From Thermodesulfobacteriota bacterium (GTDB taxonomy: Bacteria; Desulfobacterota_D; UBA1144; Nemesobacterales; UBA2774), in the NCBI GenBank assembly GCA_040754335.1, contig JBFMCV010000002.1, forward strand, positions 496,001 to 560,000: 64,000 bases of DNA, read 5' to 3'. The notes beneath the pieces were generated by a model. It worked only from the letters and a program-made list of their open reading frames with translations. It was not told the origin of the DNA and made no database searches. Positions 46,401 through 55,544 of this stretch are shown here, in pieces; within the stretch, counting starts at the first letter, position 1; each line of letters begins with the position of its first letter. The position numbers were made by a program, and so were the translations under genes.

Positions 46401-47182
46401 AATACCCTGCCGTCCCTGAGCTCTATGAACTCGTGTATCGCCTTCCCGGGGAACTCCTCGAGATGCCTTACCGTCCCGTGGATGCTTTGGGTGTCCTTTA
46501 CTTGTGAGAGTAGGTGCTCTATCAGCAGGCCGAAGTCTTTCGTCTCAGCTATAGATTCCGGAAGCCGCCACATTTCGATGTACTTCCGGTTGAGGCTCGT
46601 TATCCTGTTCGAGGCGTCTATCGAGATAATGCCGTCCGCCGTGGCGTCGAGCGTGGCGCGCAGCAGCGATAGCGCATGTTCGAGCTCGTTTTTCGATCTC
46701 TCCTCTCTGCTGACGTCGCGGAGTATGGCCGTGAACACCATGCCGTCCCCCGTGCCCTGCCGGGAGATCGAGGCCTCGGCCTGGAACTCCGTGCCGTCCT
46801 TGCGGAGGGCCGCAAACCGGGAGCGCTCGTTCATGTACTTTGAAGATACGGGGCCGCGGGCGAAATTCTCTACGTGCTTTTGGTGCTCCTCGACGAAACG
46901 GCCGGGTATGAGGACGTCGAGCGGCTTGCCCAGGATTTCGTCCCGGCTGTAGCCGAAAATCTTCTCCGCCCCTTTATTGAAGAAGACGATCTTCTGGTTC
47001 CGGCCGACGGACACGACGGCGTCCTCGGTGATGTTCAGGATGCTTTCCCGGCGGGAGCTCTGCTTTCGCAGGCCTTCGATCTCTTCAGCGAGCTCTTTTT
47101 TTCCAACAAATCTTTCTTTCATCTCCTCTACCACGCCTCGGCAGAGTCCGGCCGAGGCTGCCTTCCCGTTACGGCGGGGCAT
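43478..47182 (-). CDS. Hybrid sensor histidine kinase, multi-PAS/GAF
   Basis: 1234 residues with no clear membrane segment, so probably a cytosolic sensor. In order: PAS (about 45-165), PAS (170-290), GAF (315-470), three PAS/PAC units (480-600, 610-735, 740-865), HisKA with [11 protein letters not shown] carrying the phospho-His, HATPase with its N, G1 and G2 boxes ([25 protein letters not shown]), and a receiver with [12 protein letters not shown]. It is an orphan: no response regulator lies nearby. The start is uncertain; the ATG at 47182 lacks a ribosome site and a later Met (residue 21) is possible. Confidence 0.92.
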   Translation of the reverse strand: MPRRNGKAASAGLCRGVVEEMKERFVGKKELAEEIEGLRKQSSRRESILNITEDAVVSVGRNQKIVFFNKGAEKIFGYSRDEILGKPLDVLIPGRFVEEHQKHVENFARGPVSSKYMNERSRFAALRKDGTEFQAEASISRQGTGDGMVFTAILRDVSREERSKNELEHALSLLRATLDATADGIISIDASNRITSLNRKYIEMWRLPESIAETKDFGLLIEHLLSQVKDTQSIHGTVRHLEEFPGKAIHEFIELRDGRVFEHSSNPQMVGNEIVGVVCSYRDVTDERHLVEELNESLTRLSKKNRYESITGSISRSVTESDNLQEILEDIVDAISRNLDPSDIVSIYFVESREAVLKAYRGYPAWYISEAGRIPYPKGFTWKAIMENKPLLYCSDVDKDMAIGPAGRKLGTKSYVSMPFSDEGKVTGTINIHSLKREAFDGEELNLLETVAGQIERAITKIRMTEALRQSEERYRILFDQSPVGVYIFDNELRITQCNKRLAEIIQSSYDEIFGLDMRKLKDKSFIPAMERAIEGQSSYHEGLYSATTSSADLWLSLYFSPLRDVNGKVIGGMAVAEDITKRREAEEALRKAKESLSDAQRIAHLGNWDWDVITNELHWSDEVYRIFGYEPQEFGATYGSFLNSVHPDDRDFVKKAVDDALYRGAIYSIDHRIVLPDGSERFVHEQAEVVFDDYGRPVRMIGTVLDITGLRKTEKALREHERMLTTVLSSLPGCTYRCRNDEDFSFEFASEGLKALTGYTFEDYESKKVNYLDIVNPEDLPPLLSDVYEALEKHKMYELVYRIRTRTGEEKWVWDKGQGVYSPSGELLYLEGFVTDITERKRLEERLRQSQKMEAVGKLAGGIAHDFNNLLTVILNYSDLLLSRPLVDKKQEEGIREIRNAGERAAALTNQLLAFSRKQILQPKVLDLNGVVTGMEKMIRRLVREDIELVTELEPALGRVKADPVQIEQVVMNLVINAGDAMPRGGRLHIQTLNVSQVDASAVLKPDLPPGRYVMLAVSDTGHGMDEATLSQIFEPFYTTKELGKGTGLGLATVYGIINQSGGHVTVDSGRNRGTTFKIYLPAVDGQPEQAGESAGVTVRPQGGPETILIAEDQQEVLSLISLVLEEAGHKVLKANNCIEAVRACEEYRDPIHLLLIDVVMPRMSGPELARRLTALHPEMKVLYMSGYIDHTIDEHGIFSNGKSFIQKPFTPLNLLGKVREVLDSPPARPAAK

Positions 47183-48191
47183 GAGTAACTACTTTCACTT
47201 CGTGACCTGAGTGCCGGAGCCAGCAGCATAATGAGCGGCAGGGGACGACGCGGGGCGGCGCGAGAAGGAATTTTATTCATCCGGCGAACGAAACTTGTAC
47301 TCCATATTCTGTATTGCTTAATCACAGATAGGGCTTATTAATTTTACTTAATTATAATCCCTATTTGCCGGAATTTGCCGGCCCGTCCGCACAGGGTGCG
47401 GAATTCGTGAAATACCGCCGGGAACCGGACGGAACGCCGGGACCGGGCACTTACAATCGCAGCGGGGAATGACGGAAAGATTAAGGTAAACCCCCGCCCA
47501 AGCTGTTTTTGGCTTATGTGTGATTGAGCCGGAAGTCAATTTGCTTCTGTGACTTTGTTGTGAGTGCGACCGGTTTCGCGCTCGCTTGCAGCCGGTCCCC
47601 GTTTGGAAGGCGGAGGGGAAAAGAGGAAGGTGCGGGATTGCAGCGCTGCTCCCGGTTTCGCTGAAACTTCGCAGGACAGGTCGCGCTCCCTCGTAATGAC
47701 GGAAAAGATAGAGCCGAGATGCTGAAACAAGTTCAGCATGACAGTTATTTATAGCGTGCCCCCTCATCCTGAAACGATCCTGGATCAAGTCCAGGAAATG
47801 GTTCAGGATGACAAGATAATGATGAGATTGCCCCCGGATCGGTGTCCGGGGCAGGCGCGGCTCATTCTGAGCCTCGCAATGACAAATATCGCGTCCTTCG
47901 ACTGTACGCTGCATGTGCGCCCGGGACGAACAGGGAAAAAACTAAATCCTCCCTAGCCCTCCTTTTAGATCCTGAAACGAGTTCAGGACAGGGGAGGGGA
48001 TTAAAGGAATCGCGGCAGGATGCCGCTCCTACAGCTTATTAAAGGCGAGATTCCCGATCGGTGTCGGGAATGACAAAAATAAAAGAAGAGATTGCCGCGC
48101 TTACGGCTTCGCCCAAGGCTACGCCGCACAAGCAGGGCGAACGGGTATGGTTGAGCAGAGTCGGTGAATAGGACCGTATGCCCGCGGGTGC
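47183..48191. repeat. Long repeat field
   Basis: No gene in 1 kb. Nothing clear to 47455. Then a family C interior, family B copies with GCTGAA arms (47717-47744), CCTGAA arms (47767-47812) and CCCGA arms (48046-48074), and family A (48007-48032). Confidence 0.55.
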
Positions 48192-48199
48192 TCACCCGC
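48184..48199. repeat. Stop-codon palindrome (48192 gene)
   Basis: GCGGGTGCTCACCCGC contains the stop codon of the 48192 gene (48192-48194). Beyond it the gene strand reads GGGCATACGGTC, the family E flank. Confidence 0.75.
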
Positions 48200-48902
48200 C
48201 GCCGGGGCCGGAGAGGAGGTATTTGATCGCGTCCGAGGAGCGGCCGGGAGGGAGCTTGAGCGTCTCGGAGTAGAGATCGGCGATGGCGAAGCAGACCTTC
48301 TTCTTCTCTTCTTCGGTGAGCGGGGTCTGCGCGGTGTAGTCGATCTCGGGGCCGTACTTCGCCACGATGTTCGACGATATCCTCCCTATGTCCTTCTCCG
48401 CCTGCTTCACGTCAGCGAGCTCGGCGGGCTCGGTGTTAGCCGACCTTATTATGAGCGCTATCCCACGGAGCACCTCGTTCTGCTCTTCCCCGGACATGAG
48501 CGACCACATGCACCCTTCGCTACCGTTTATGAGCTCGACGCAGCAGCCGGGGTCGGTGTTCCCGGCCTTCTCGAATACGCGGATGAAAGAGGTTATGAAG
48601 GCCGACGTCGCCTCGGGGGAAGCGAGGGGGAGATCGTTCTGAAGGAGCGCCGCGAGCGTCATGCCGTTATCCGATATAACGTCGTCCATGCTTCCGCCCC
48701 TGAGTATCGCCGATTTCGTGTCGGAGAGAATCTGCGCGTAGAGGTCGGGGTAGAATTCCTTTATCTCGGGGAAGGCGGGGACCTCGAGTATCCGGGACTC
48801 GGCTGTGAAGTAGTCGTAGAGCCTCGGCGCCCAGACAGACGCCAGATAGCCTATAACGACAACGGCGGCTGCTGCCGCCAGAATCCTCAAAACAGCGCGC
48901 AT
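48192..48902 (-). CDS. Membrane-anchored hypothetical protein
   Basis: 236 residues, not recognised. One N-terminal helix (about 5-24) anchors a largely helical domain. Cys residues occur in PGCCVE, GCMW and VCFA. The C-terminus (LLSGPGGG) is encoded in a palindrome. It probably faces the periplasm. Confidence 0.7.
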   Translation of the reverse strand: MRAVLRILAAAAAVVVIGYLASVWAPRLYDYFTAESRILEVPAFPEIKEFYPDLYAQILSDTKSAILRGGSMDDVISDNGMTLAALLQNDLPLASPEATSAFITSFIRVFEKAGNTDPGCCVELINGSEGCMWSLMSGEEQNEVLRGIALIIRSANTEPAELADVKQAEKDIGRISSNIVAKYGPEIDYTAQTPLTEEEKKKVCFAIADLYSETLKLPPGRSSDAIKYLLSGPGGG

Positions 48903-49078
48903 CGGTTTTACCTATCCTTGGCAGGGGGGATTTAGCTGCGGACAACTGAATTATACTCGGAGAATCGGGCGGTGTGAAATTTCCGGGAGGGGGCGGCGCC
49001 GGGGGATCGGGATATTTTATTAGCTCCTTCAATTGTGATAGAATTACAGGAACACTTCTTGAAGGAGGATGGACTCTC

Positions 49079-49843
49079 GTGTGTCAATTAATCCATAAAT
49101 ACAGGGCTATATTCACCGCTTTGGTCGTTTTTATCGCCTTATCCGCGTCCGGTACGGAATCGAGGGCGCAGGTCACTTTCCTGACCGACAGGGACGAATA
49201 CATAGCGAACCATCCGGACCAGCTCGTGCAGACTTTCGAGGACGGAAACGTAGCTCCGGGAGGTGAGACTTTCTGCGACACAGTATTGATAAACAGCTCC
49301 TCGGACGATCCATGCTTTGATCCCGGGGACATTCTGCCCGGTCTCGAGTTCTTCTCGAATCCGACATTCGGGAGCTTCTATCTCGTGGGCGCACACGACA
49401 ACGGACACCCGAACCCGAGGAATGGGCTCGGGAGGCAGACGGACGGGAAGAACGAGTTTATAGAGATAACGCTCCCCCCGCCCGGTGTTTTGTCCGCCGG
49501 GGTAACGACGGGCTGTTTCGACGGAGAGCCGCCCTGTAACGGTGTATCCCTGTTCCAGGTGTACGGCGCGGGCGGCGTGCTTCTTGACGAGATCACGATA
49601 CCCGTGACAGATGAGCTCGAAACGTTCATAGGATTCGATTCGACGACGCCGGTCGAGCGTGTTACGGTCTCGGACTTCCAGGGGAATGCAACTGTCGAGG
49701 CTGTAACCGAAGTGAGGTTTGACCAGCCTGTGAATCCGATTCCCGCGCTTTCGGAGTGGGCGATGATTGCGGCGGCTGCGGGGTTGGGGCTGGTGGGGGT
49801 GTGGTTTACGGTGAGGAGGAGAAGAGCATCTTCCGCGGCATAA
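49079..49843 (+). CDS. IPTL-CTERM secreted protein (NPNLxFQ family) 3
   Basis: 254 residues from the GTG at 49079, ten bases after AGGAGG. Signal peptide to SRAQ. Body VTFLTDRDEYIANHPDQLVQTFEDGNVAPGG, homologous to the 30910 and 31950 products. Tail IPALSEWAMIAAAAGLG, then helix and RRRR; the motif has Ala for Thr and Ala for Gly. Exported; function unknown. Confidence 0.85.
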   Translation: MCQLIHKYRAIFTALVVFIALSASGTESRAQVTFLTDRDEYIANHPDQLVQTFEDGNVAPGGETFCDTVLINSSSDDPCFDPGDILPGLEFFSNPTFGSFYLVGAHDNGHPNPRNGLGRQTDGKNEFIEITLPPPGVLSAGVTTGCFDGEPPCNGVSLFQVYGAGGVLLDEITIPVTDELETFIGFDSTTPVERVTVSDFQGNATVEAVTEVRFDQPVNPIPALSEWAMIAAAAGLGLVGVWFTVRRRRASSAA

Positions 49844-50114
49844 TACGCTTTCGACCCTTCGACGAGCTCAGGACAGGCTAGGCTCAGGGCGAACGGGTTA
49901 AAAACCAAATCCTCCCTAACCTATTTTGACTTAGGCTGCGATGAGCTAAAAAGTTAAGTTGCTCTGCAGCCTTTGTTGGTGAGGAGTCCGAATGCTCGCT
50001 TGTTCGCATTCGTTCTTTGCTAAAGGAGGGAATTAAAGACAAAGAGGAGATTCCCGGTTTCGCAGGAATGACAGGAAGATTAGTGGACTTTCCCCATTCT
50101 AACTAAATACCTGA
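49844..50114. repeat. Repeat spacer
   Basis: No gene. A family E fragment, then a long family C copy with a CGAATGC/GCATTCG hairpin (49909-50036), and a family B fragment. Confidence 0.55.
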
Positions 50115-50465
50115 TCAATAGGGAGCGCGGTAGAGGAGCAGCCCTCCGGCAGGCACGTTCGGAACGAAGTACGAGCAGTCAAACGGCGGCGGCTGATGCC
50201 CGGGAGGAAGCCCCGGCACCCAGATGCGGCACTCACCCGGCGGGGGATACTGTCCCGGCGGGATTACGACGTAGCCGTATGGAATTCCGGGCGGGTATCC
50301 CTTGTAATAATCATCGTCGTCATAATCATAATAGTCTTCGTAATATTCGTCCCGGTCGTCGTCCCAATCGTCGTCATCGTCGTCCGCCGCCGCCGCTGCC
50401 GCGCACAGGATTACCATGAGCAGGCTTATGAGGACGGGCCTGAACGGAAGGAATTTGTCTTTCAT
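50115..50465 (-). CDS. Secreted Asp/Tyr-rich, Pro-rich protein
   Basis: 116 residues. Signal peptide (to AAAAA), then a run of Asp with Trp, Tyr and Glu (about 26-56), then PPGQYPPPGECRIWVPGLPP and similar Pro-rich turns with two Cys. The PPG-ECR-W pattern occurs in many small Gram-negative periplasmic proteins of unknown role. The acidic tract may bind cations. ATG 50465 sits after AGGTG. Confidence 0.75.
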   Translation of the reverse strand: MKDKFLPFRPVLISLLMVILCAAAAAADDDDDDWDDDRDEYYEDYYDYDDDDYYKGYPPGIPYGYVVIPPGQYPPPGECRIWVPGLPPGHQPPPFDCSYFVPNVPAGGLLLYRAPY

Positions 50466-51088
50466 CGAGCACCTCATGGTCTAGTGATACCATACGGATA
50501 TTCCGTTGCAACAAGATTTTGCTCAACTTATTAAAGATGAATCCTCCCTTGCCTATTTTTGGTTTAGGCGACGGTGAGCTGGAAGTTAATTTGCCCAGCT
50601 GCCTTTGTTGTTATGGCGTCCGGTTCTTGCTATTTTGGCTTCCGTTGCTACGATGCGGAGAAATAATAAGGTTTGTGTACTCATCCATTAGAGACCAATT
50701 CCTTACTCGCTCGGAATTGTTGTTCAGAACCGTTCTTTGCCAAAGGAGGGAATTGAAATGCAAAGGATGAGATTGCTTCGCTTCAATCGCAATTGTTGCA
50801 ATAATGATTTCCCCCTTAGAAAAAGGGGGATTAAGGGGGATTTAAAATAGAAAAGAAAATCCTCCCTAACCCTCCTTTTCCAAAGGAGGGAATTAAAACT
50901 CCGTCCTTCGACGGGCTCCAGGCTTCGCCAATAGGCTTCCGTCTTCGCTAAAACTACGCCGGACGAGACGCCGTGATAAATCGCTCCGCTCGCAATGACA
51001 TATAATGTATGAAAGAGGAAATGTTTTTAGAATCTGATATTATTCTAACGGCAAGGGTTGTATCCAAAATTAAATCCGGAGGAATTAC
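50466..51088. repeat. Repeat spacer
   Basis: No gene. A long family C copy (50535-50757) shows nesting: outer CGGTTCT/AGAACCG arms enclose a CAATTCC/GGAATTG hairpin. Further family C and B copies follow. Confidence 0.6.
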
Positions 51089-51511
51089 ATGGCGCTGACA
51101 CGAGAGCAGATGGACAGGATGATCGACGAACATTTCGGGTATGAGGCGAAGGACGACGTGGAGGGGGTGCTGAGCACTCTCACGGAGGACGTCGTCCACG
51201 ACATAGTAGGCTCGCCGACGGGGCCGACGTACGGAAGGGAGAACGCGCGGGCGTTCTACGAGGGGATGTTCGCAGACCTCGAAGGGGGGAAGGTTACGTG
51301 CATAAGGAGGCTTTACGGGGAGAACTTCCTCGTCGACGAATCTCTATGGGAGGGCAGGGCGCCGGGCAGCCCTTTCGGCATCGAGGGCAAGGGGCGTCCG
51401 CTCAAGTTCAGGCTGCTGCACGTGATCGAGTTCACGGACGACTCTATGATAAAGAGGGAGAACGTGTGGATAGACCTCGCGGAGATAATAAAGCAGCTGC
51501 CGAAGGAGTGA
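51089..51511 (+). CDS. SnoaL-like/NTF2-fold protein
   Basis: 140 residues, cytosolic. VEGVLSTLTEDVVHDIVG and the GRENARAFYEGMF helix, then RLLHVIEFTDDSMIKRENVWID, match SnoaL-like polyketide-cyclase/isomerase relatives. Substrate unknown. GGAGG lies seven bases before the ATG. Confidence 0.85.
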   Translation: MALTREQMDRMIDEHFGYEAKDDVEGVLSTLTEDVVHDIVGSPTGPTYGRENARAFYEGMFADLEGGKVTCIRRLYGENFLVDESLWEGRAPGSPFGIEGKGRPLKFRLLHVIEFTDDSMIKRENVWIDLAEIIKQLPKE

Positions 51512-52363
51512 GGGGGTTGTCTGGTTACGCGAGTAAGGACAATCCTAAAACATGTTTTCTTCTTTTCCTTGATGAAAAGAAGCAAAAATCACACACGTAG
51601 TGTGTTTTACGGTTGTTAAGCAGCTACAGGTGCAAATCTAGCAATCGTATAAATTGAGCGGTAGCGGAGGCTTAAGGATCGTGTGCCTGCGGGTGCTCAC
51701 CCGCACATAATTTGCTAAAAATCTTGCGTTTAAGCTAAAATCTTTCAAATGGAAAGCTGAAAGATTTTTTCGCTTCAACACGCGATTTTCTTGACGATTA
51801 ACCAGCAGAAAATAACGGAGCCAAGAAAGTGGCACGTTGTCTGTTAGGATAGAGCGACCGATTCCTCGCTTGCTCGAAATCGTTTCTGTAATGTCGGGGA
51901 AGGATAAAAAGCGAGATTGCCGCGCGGAGTTTATCCTGAGCGGAGTCGAAGGACTCGCAGTGACAAATAAAAAATATATCGCGGCTGGAAGCCGCTCCTA
52001 CAGACTGTAAAGACGAGATGCTGAAATAAATTCAGCATGACAATAATATTAAGGTGACACCCCCATCCTGAAACAATCCTGAAACGAGTTCAGGACATGG
52101 TTCAGGACAGGCTCCTGACCTTCCCCCTAGCAGGGGGGAAGGGGGAAGATGAAACGTGCTTCGACCCTTCGTCCTTCGACAGGCTCAGGATGAACGGAGC
52201 TCAGGACAGGCTCGCAGATCAGTATTGTCCTTGCTCCGTTATTTGGCGAAAGCTGAGGAGTGACGGAGCAATTATATATGAGCGCAGATTCTGCGCCTCA
52301 GGACGAACGGGTTGGGCACTATGGGTGGTTTAAGCAGATGAGGTGCGGATGAATCGTATATGA
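51512..52363. repeat. Repeat field with family F copy 2
   Basis: No gene. Family F copy 2 spans 51559-51898. Then family A (51979-52003), family B with GCTGAA arms (52016-52042), nested family B, family D, and a long family E copy (52160-52318). Confidence 0.6.
51559..51898. repeat. Structured element family F, copy 2
   Basis: Hairpin CTTCTTTTC/GAAAAGAAG (51559-51582). Stems: GCGTTTAAGC (51726-51735) with GCTTCAACACGC (51772-51783, imperfect), and AAAATCTTTCA (51737-51747) with TGAAAGATTTT (51758-51768, perfect). The right part, from about 51803, is nearly identical to copy 3. An insert of about 110 bp carrying GCGGGTGCTCACCCGC separates the first hairpin from the stems. Confidence 0.7.
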
Positions 52364-52378
52364 GCACACATTGTGTGC
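52364..52378. repeat. Stop-codon palindrome (52379 gene)
   Basis: GCACACATTGTGTGC abuts the stop codon of the 52379 gene. The gene strand then reads TCATATACGATTC. Confidence 0.8.
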
Positions 52379-52984
52379 TTAGAAGTTCTCCATCTCCTGT
52401 TTGAGCCTGCGCTCTTCGACGCGGGGGTTGAGCTCGACGCTGTAGTAAAGCACGGAGAGTATGGTGTTCACGTTCCCGCCCTCGAGCGTGAGGAAGATTT
52501 CCGTCCGGGGCGTGCGCCAGGCGCTCTGGAGCACGAGCCTGCCTTCCGCCACCGCCTTGCCGTAGCCCTCGGGGTTCGCCTCCTCCTTCCCCTCCCGCCA
52601 CACCTTGTCGTCGCGCGCGGGCTGGCCGTACTCACCCGCGAGGACGCCCTTTATCTTCTCGTAGTCCTTTACGTACTGCGCGGGGTCGCCGTACTTGTTC
52701 GTCACGGCGTAACCGCCGAGGACGAGCTTATCGTTCGTGAACAGGTATCCGATCTCGGCGTCGAGCCCCTCGTACTTGCCCTTGTACGAGACCGCGAGGT
52801 CGTAGGGCGGGAGATCGGTCTCGCTCACGGGGGCTGAGTTCTCGGTGAGCTTCACCTGCGCGGGCGTCATGCCCCACCGCGTGCTGCGGAAGTCGTGGGA
52901 CGGGTCCTTCTGCGCGTGGGCGTGATCGATGAGGGCGGTAAATATGATGAACGCGATGAGCGCCGGCGTGACGGGATTCTTCAA
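52379..52984 (-). CDS. WGMSK-family periplasmic protein 3
   Basis: 201 residues from the TTG at 52984, chosen because CAGGAG lies eight bases upstream and a signal peptide (to AHAQ) then starts the protein. An upstream ATG is in frame but worse placed. Opening HDFRSTRWGMTPAQVKLTE is shared with the 24221 and 39562 products. It is secreted but not lipidated, unlike them. Function unknown. Confidence 0.75.
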   Translation of the reverse strand: MKNPVTPALIAFIIFTALIDHAHAQKDPSHDFRSTRWGMTPAQVKLTENSAPVSETDLPPYDLAVSYKGKYEGLDAEIGYLFTNDKLVLGGYAVTNKYGDPAQYVKDYEKIKGVLAGEYGQPARDDKVWREGKEEANPEGYGKAVAEGRLVLQSAWRTPRTEIFLTLEGGNVNTILSVLYYSVELNPRVEERRLKQEMENF

Positions 52985-53461
52985 TGCGGTTTCTCCTGCG
53001 GAGAAAGTATACATGCAGGATGCAAGATGTAGGATACAGGATACATGATCCGTCCTTCGACCCTTCGTCCTTCGACAGGCTCAGGATGAACGGAGCTCAG
53101 GACAGGCGCGCAGTTCAGTATTATCCTGTCTCCATTATTTTATTTGGCGAAAGTTGATGAGTGACGGAGGAATCGTACATGAGCGCAGATTCTGCGCCTC
53201 AGGACGAACGGGTTAAATACTAAATCCCCCTTTAGCAAAGGGGGATTTAGGGGGATTTAAAGAAAAGTAAAGAAAAATCCACCCTAGCCTAATTTGGCTT
53301 AGGCCACGAACAGCCGCAAATTTATTTACTTTGGTGCCTTTGTTGTTCGGGCGTCCGGTTCTTACGCTTGCTCAGAACCGTTCTTTACAAAGGAGGGAAT
53401 TAAGTGCAAAAGACGGGATTGCCACGCCTTCGGCTCGCAATGACAACCAAATCTTCGCTTC
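52985..53461. repeat. Repeat spacer
   Basis: No gene. Family G (53012-53048), a long family E copy (53050-53214), family C copies, one with CGGTTCT/AGAACCG around a CTTGCTC loop (53354-53381). Confidence 0.6.
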
Positions 53462-53632
53462 CTATTGACCCAGGTCGTTGAGGAGCCTCTTAAGGAGCTC
53501 TTCGCGCTTCTTCATCTCTTCGCGGAAGCTCATGCTGTCGGTGTCGGCTATCTCCATCCTGAGGTCGGAGAGATAGCTCGAGAGAATCTCTTTCATCATT
53601 TCGACATCTTCTGCTGACAAATTGAGCTGCAT
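53462..53632 (-). CDS. Small duplicated helical protein 1
   Basis: 56 residues: MQLNLSAEDVEMMKEILSSY and, near the end, FREEMKKREELLKRLL. It is probably two helices, the second strongly charged. No family name is known to me. GGGGGTAA precedes the ATG. A paralogue lies at 53870-54043, and the copied segment includes upstream DNA. Confidence 0.75.
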   Translation of the reverse strand: MQLNLSAEDVEMMKEILSSYLSDLRMEIADTDSMSFREEMKKREELLKRLLNDLGQ

Positions 53633-53869
53633 GGCGGTTACCCCCTATTCTCATTTGGCATATAAATATCATAGGTTCGCCGCTCTCAAATTGCAAGCGG
53701 GGGAGGGGGAGAACTTTCGGGTTGTCTGGAGGGGGTGGGACTGATGCGTTGTTTCGCAGTGGGATCCATGTTATCGCGGCTGGAAGCCGCTCTTACGGGT
53801 GGGATGCGGGATACGGGATTAAATATGTGGATTCCCGATCAGGGTCGGGCATTACAGCGGGGATTACGC
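53633..53869. other. Upstream region of small gene 1
   Basis: The bases 53640-53715 match those upstream of the second copy (54050-54125), including GGTTCGCCG and AAATTGCAAGCGGGGGAGGG. A family A hairpin lies at 53773-53797. Confidence 0.6.
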
Positions 53870-54043
53870 TTACGACTTCCCGATATCCGCTATCAGCCTC
53901 TTCAGAAGGACCTCTCTCTTTTTCAGCTCTTCACGGAAATCCATGCTGTCCGTATCCGCGATCTCCATCCTGAGGTCGGAGAGGTAGCTCGCGAGGATCT
54001 CTTTCAGCATGTCTGCTTCTTCTGCCGTCAAATTCAGCTGCAT
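53870..54043 (-). CDS. Small duplicated helical protein 2
   Basis: 57 residues, paralogue of the 53462 product. The middle SYLSDLRMEIADTDSM is identical. Differences lie at the ends (AEEADMLKEILA; VLLKRLIADIGKS). GGGGGTAA precedes the ATG. Function unknown; the matching charged helix suggests self-association. Confidence 0.75.
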   Translation of the reverse strand: MQLNLTAEEADMLKEILASYLSDLRMEIADTDSMDFREELKKREVLLKRLIADIGKS

Positions 54044-54366
54044 GGCGTTTACCCCCTGTCGTCAGTCGGTATATGAATTATCTTAGGTTCGCCGTGCTGA
54101 AATTGCAAGCGGGGGAGGGGGGGTGATGCGAGATACAGGATAAAGGATGCATGATGCAGGATGAGATGGGTGCTGCGCTCGCAATGACAAAGAAAAGGCA
54201 AATCCACCCTAACCCTCCTTTGTTAAAGGAGGGAATTAAAAGACAAATATGAGATTCCCGATCAGCGCCTGCCCTGAACCATGTCCCGTACTTGATACGG
54301 GATCTATTCAGGGTCGGGAATGACAGAGAGGAAGGGGACGGGATTGCCGAGGTTCGGCGGCGAAAT
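54044..54366. repeat. Repeat spacer
   Basis: No gene. The duplicated upstream region (to about 54125), family G, family C, and nested family B with CCCGA arms (54252-54331). Confidence 0.55.
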
Positions 54367-54394
54367 AAAAAAGGGAGACCGGAGTCTCCCTTTT
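54367..54394. terminator. Bidirectional terminator of the 54420 gene
   Basis: AAAAGGGAGAC pairs with GTCTCCCTTTT around CGGA, giving T tracts on both strands. Confidence 0.85.
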
Positions 54395-54419
54395 CTTTTC
54401 ACTGGTTGATTTATAAATC

Positions 54420-54998
54420 TTACGCGGTCTGTTTCCTTCTCCTGTAAGCCATGAATCCGGCTATTCCGAGCGACGCTGCCAAACCTAACAGCCCTATCTC
54501 GGACACAGTCGGTATAGGGGCGAGAGCCGGCCTTGAGAAATTGCAGCAGAAGACCTCGACCTGCGTCTGGTCAGTAGGCTGGCAGAAATCTTCAAAACTC
54601 GGATTGCAGGGGATTTCGCCCTGGCAAAAAAAGCTGATGGCTCCGGTGCCGTTCGTTACAGGGCCGCCGGGGCCGCCCGGTCCGCAGCCGGCCTGTTTCC
54701 TGCCCGTCCAGATGCCTACGTCGTATCCGTTCGACTCGCATACGAACTGCGCCCAGGAGTTTGCCTGGTCGCAGCTATTGGTATTACAGTCGCCGAAGCT
54801 GAAGTTGGAATTGCACGCTTCGTCGGGCCAGGCTTCTGTGCCTTCGCTCCACTTCAGTATTGCCTCGTTGGGGTTCTGGCACTGCTCGACAGCTGGCGTA
54901 ATGCACGCCCCTTCGGGCAGCTCCACGGGCTGCGCCCAGAGCCTCGGGGCCGCGGTAAGAATAATAATGAAAAATATCGATGAATATATTTTTTTCAC
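54420..54998 (-). CDS. IPTL-CTERM secreted protein, Cys-rich
   Basis: 192 residues from the GTG at 54998, nine bases after AGGAGG; an ATG touching the AGGAGG is less likely. Signal peptide to LWAQ, then a body with about fourteen Cys and a GGPGGP turn. The tail IPTVSEIGLLGLAASLG is a divergent IPTL signal (Ile for Trp), then helix and RRRK. Its last 30 bases and terminator match those of the 55545 gene. Confidence 0.82.
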   Translation of the reverse strand: MKKIYSSIFFIIILTAAPRLWAQPVELPEGACITPAVEQCQNPNEAILKWSEGTEAWPDEACNSNFSFGDCNTNSCDQANSWAQFVCESNGYDVGIWTGRKQAGCGPGGPGGPVTNGTGAISFFCQGEIPCNPSFEDFCQPTDQTQVEVFCCNFSRPALAPIPTVSEIGLLGLAASLGIAGFMAYRRRKQTA

Positions 54999-55492
54999 GG
55001 TATCCATCCTCCTGGATTGTTAATTAACGCGGTTGGAAACATCCTACAATAATTCGATAAGCGGGTCAATGAGGAGAGATTGCGGGGGGATAATGCAGGA
55101 TACGGGATACAAGATGCAGGATGCGGGATGAAAGACGAGATTCCCGATCGGCGCCTGCCCTGAACCATGTCCCTTACTTGATACGGGATCTATTCAGGGT
55201 CGGGAATGACAGAATGAAAAGATAAACAATAGATTTCTCGCGCTGCTCGAAATGACAAGATGAGGATGAGATTGCCGCGCCTTCGGCTCGCAATGACAGG
55301 TGGGGGGAGATTGCCGCGGTCGCTTCGCTCCCTCGCAATGACACTTCCTTTTCTGTCTTCGCGAGGCTGTCTTATAGCCGTGGCGATCTCTCTTTTCGCT
55401 GGAGATTGCCGCGTGGAGTTTATCCTGAGCATAGTCGAAGGGCTCGCAAAGACAGGAAGGGGACGGGATTGCCGAGGTTCGGCGGCGAAATA
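54999..55492. repeat. Repeat spacer
   Basis: No gene. Family G (55094-55130), nested family B with CCCGA arms (55139-55211), family B with GCCGCG arms (55268-55343), and a copied segment before the terminator. Confidence 0.55.
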
Positions 55493-55520
55493 AAAAAGGG
55501 AGACCGGAGCCTCCCTTTTC
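55493..55520. terminator. Terminator of the 55545 gene
   Basis: AAAAGGGAG pairs with CTCCCTTTT. It is a copy of 54367-54394 with one changed arm base. Confidence 0.75.
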
Positions 55521-55544
55521 TTTTCACTGGTTGATTTATATATC

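Noticed and set aside
5171-52378. Stop-codon palindromes as plain intrinsic terminators
   Set aside because: None is followed by a T tract, unlike the true terminators at 36546-36576 and 54367-54394.
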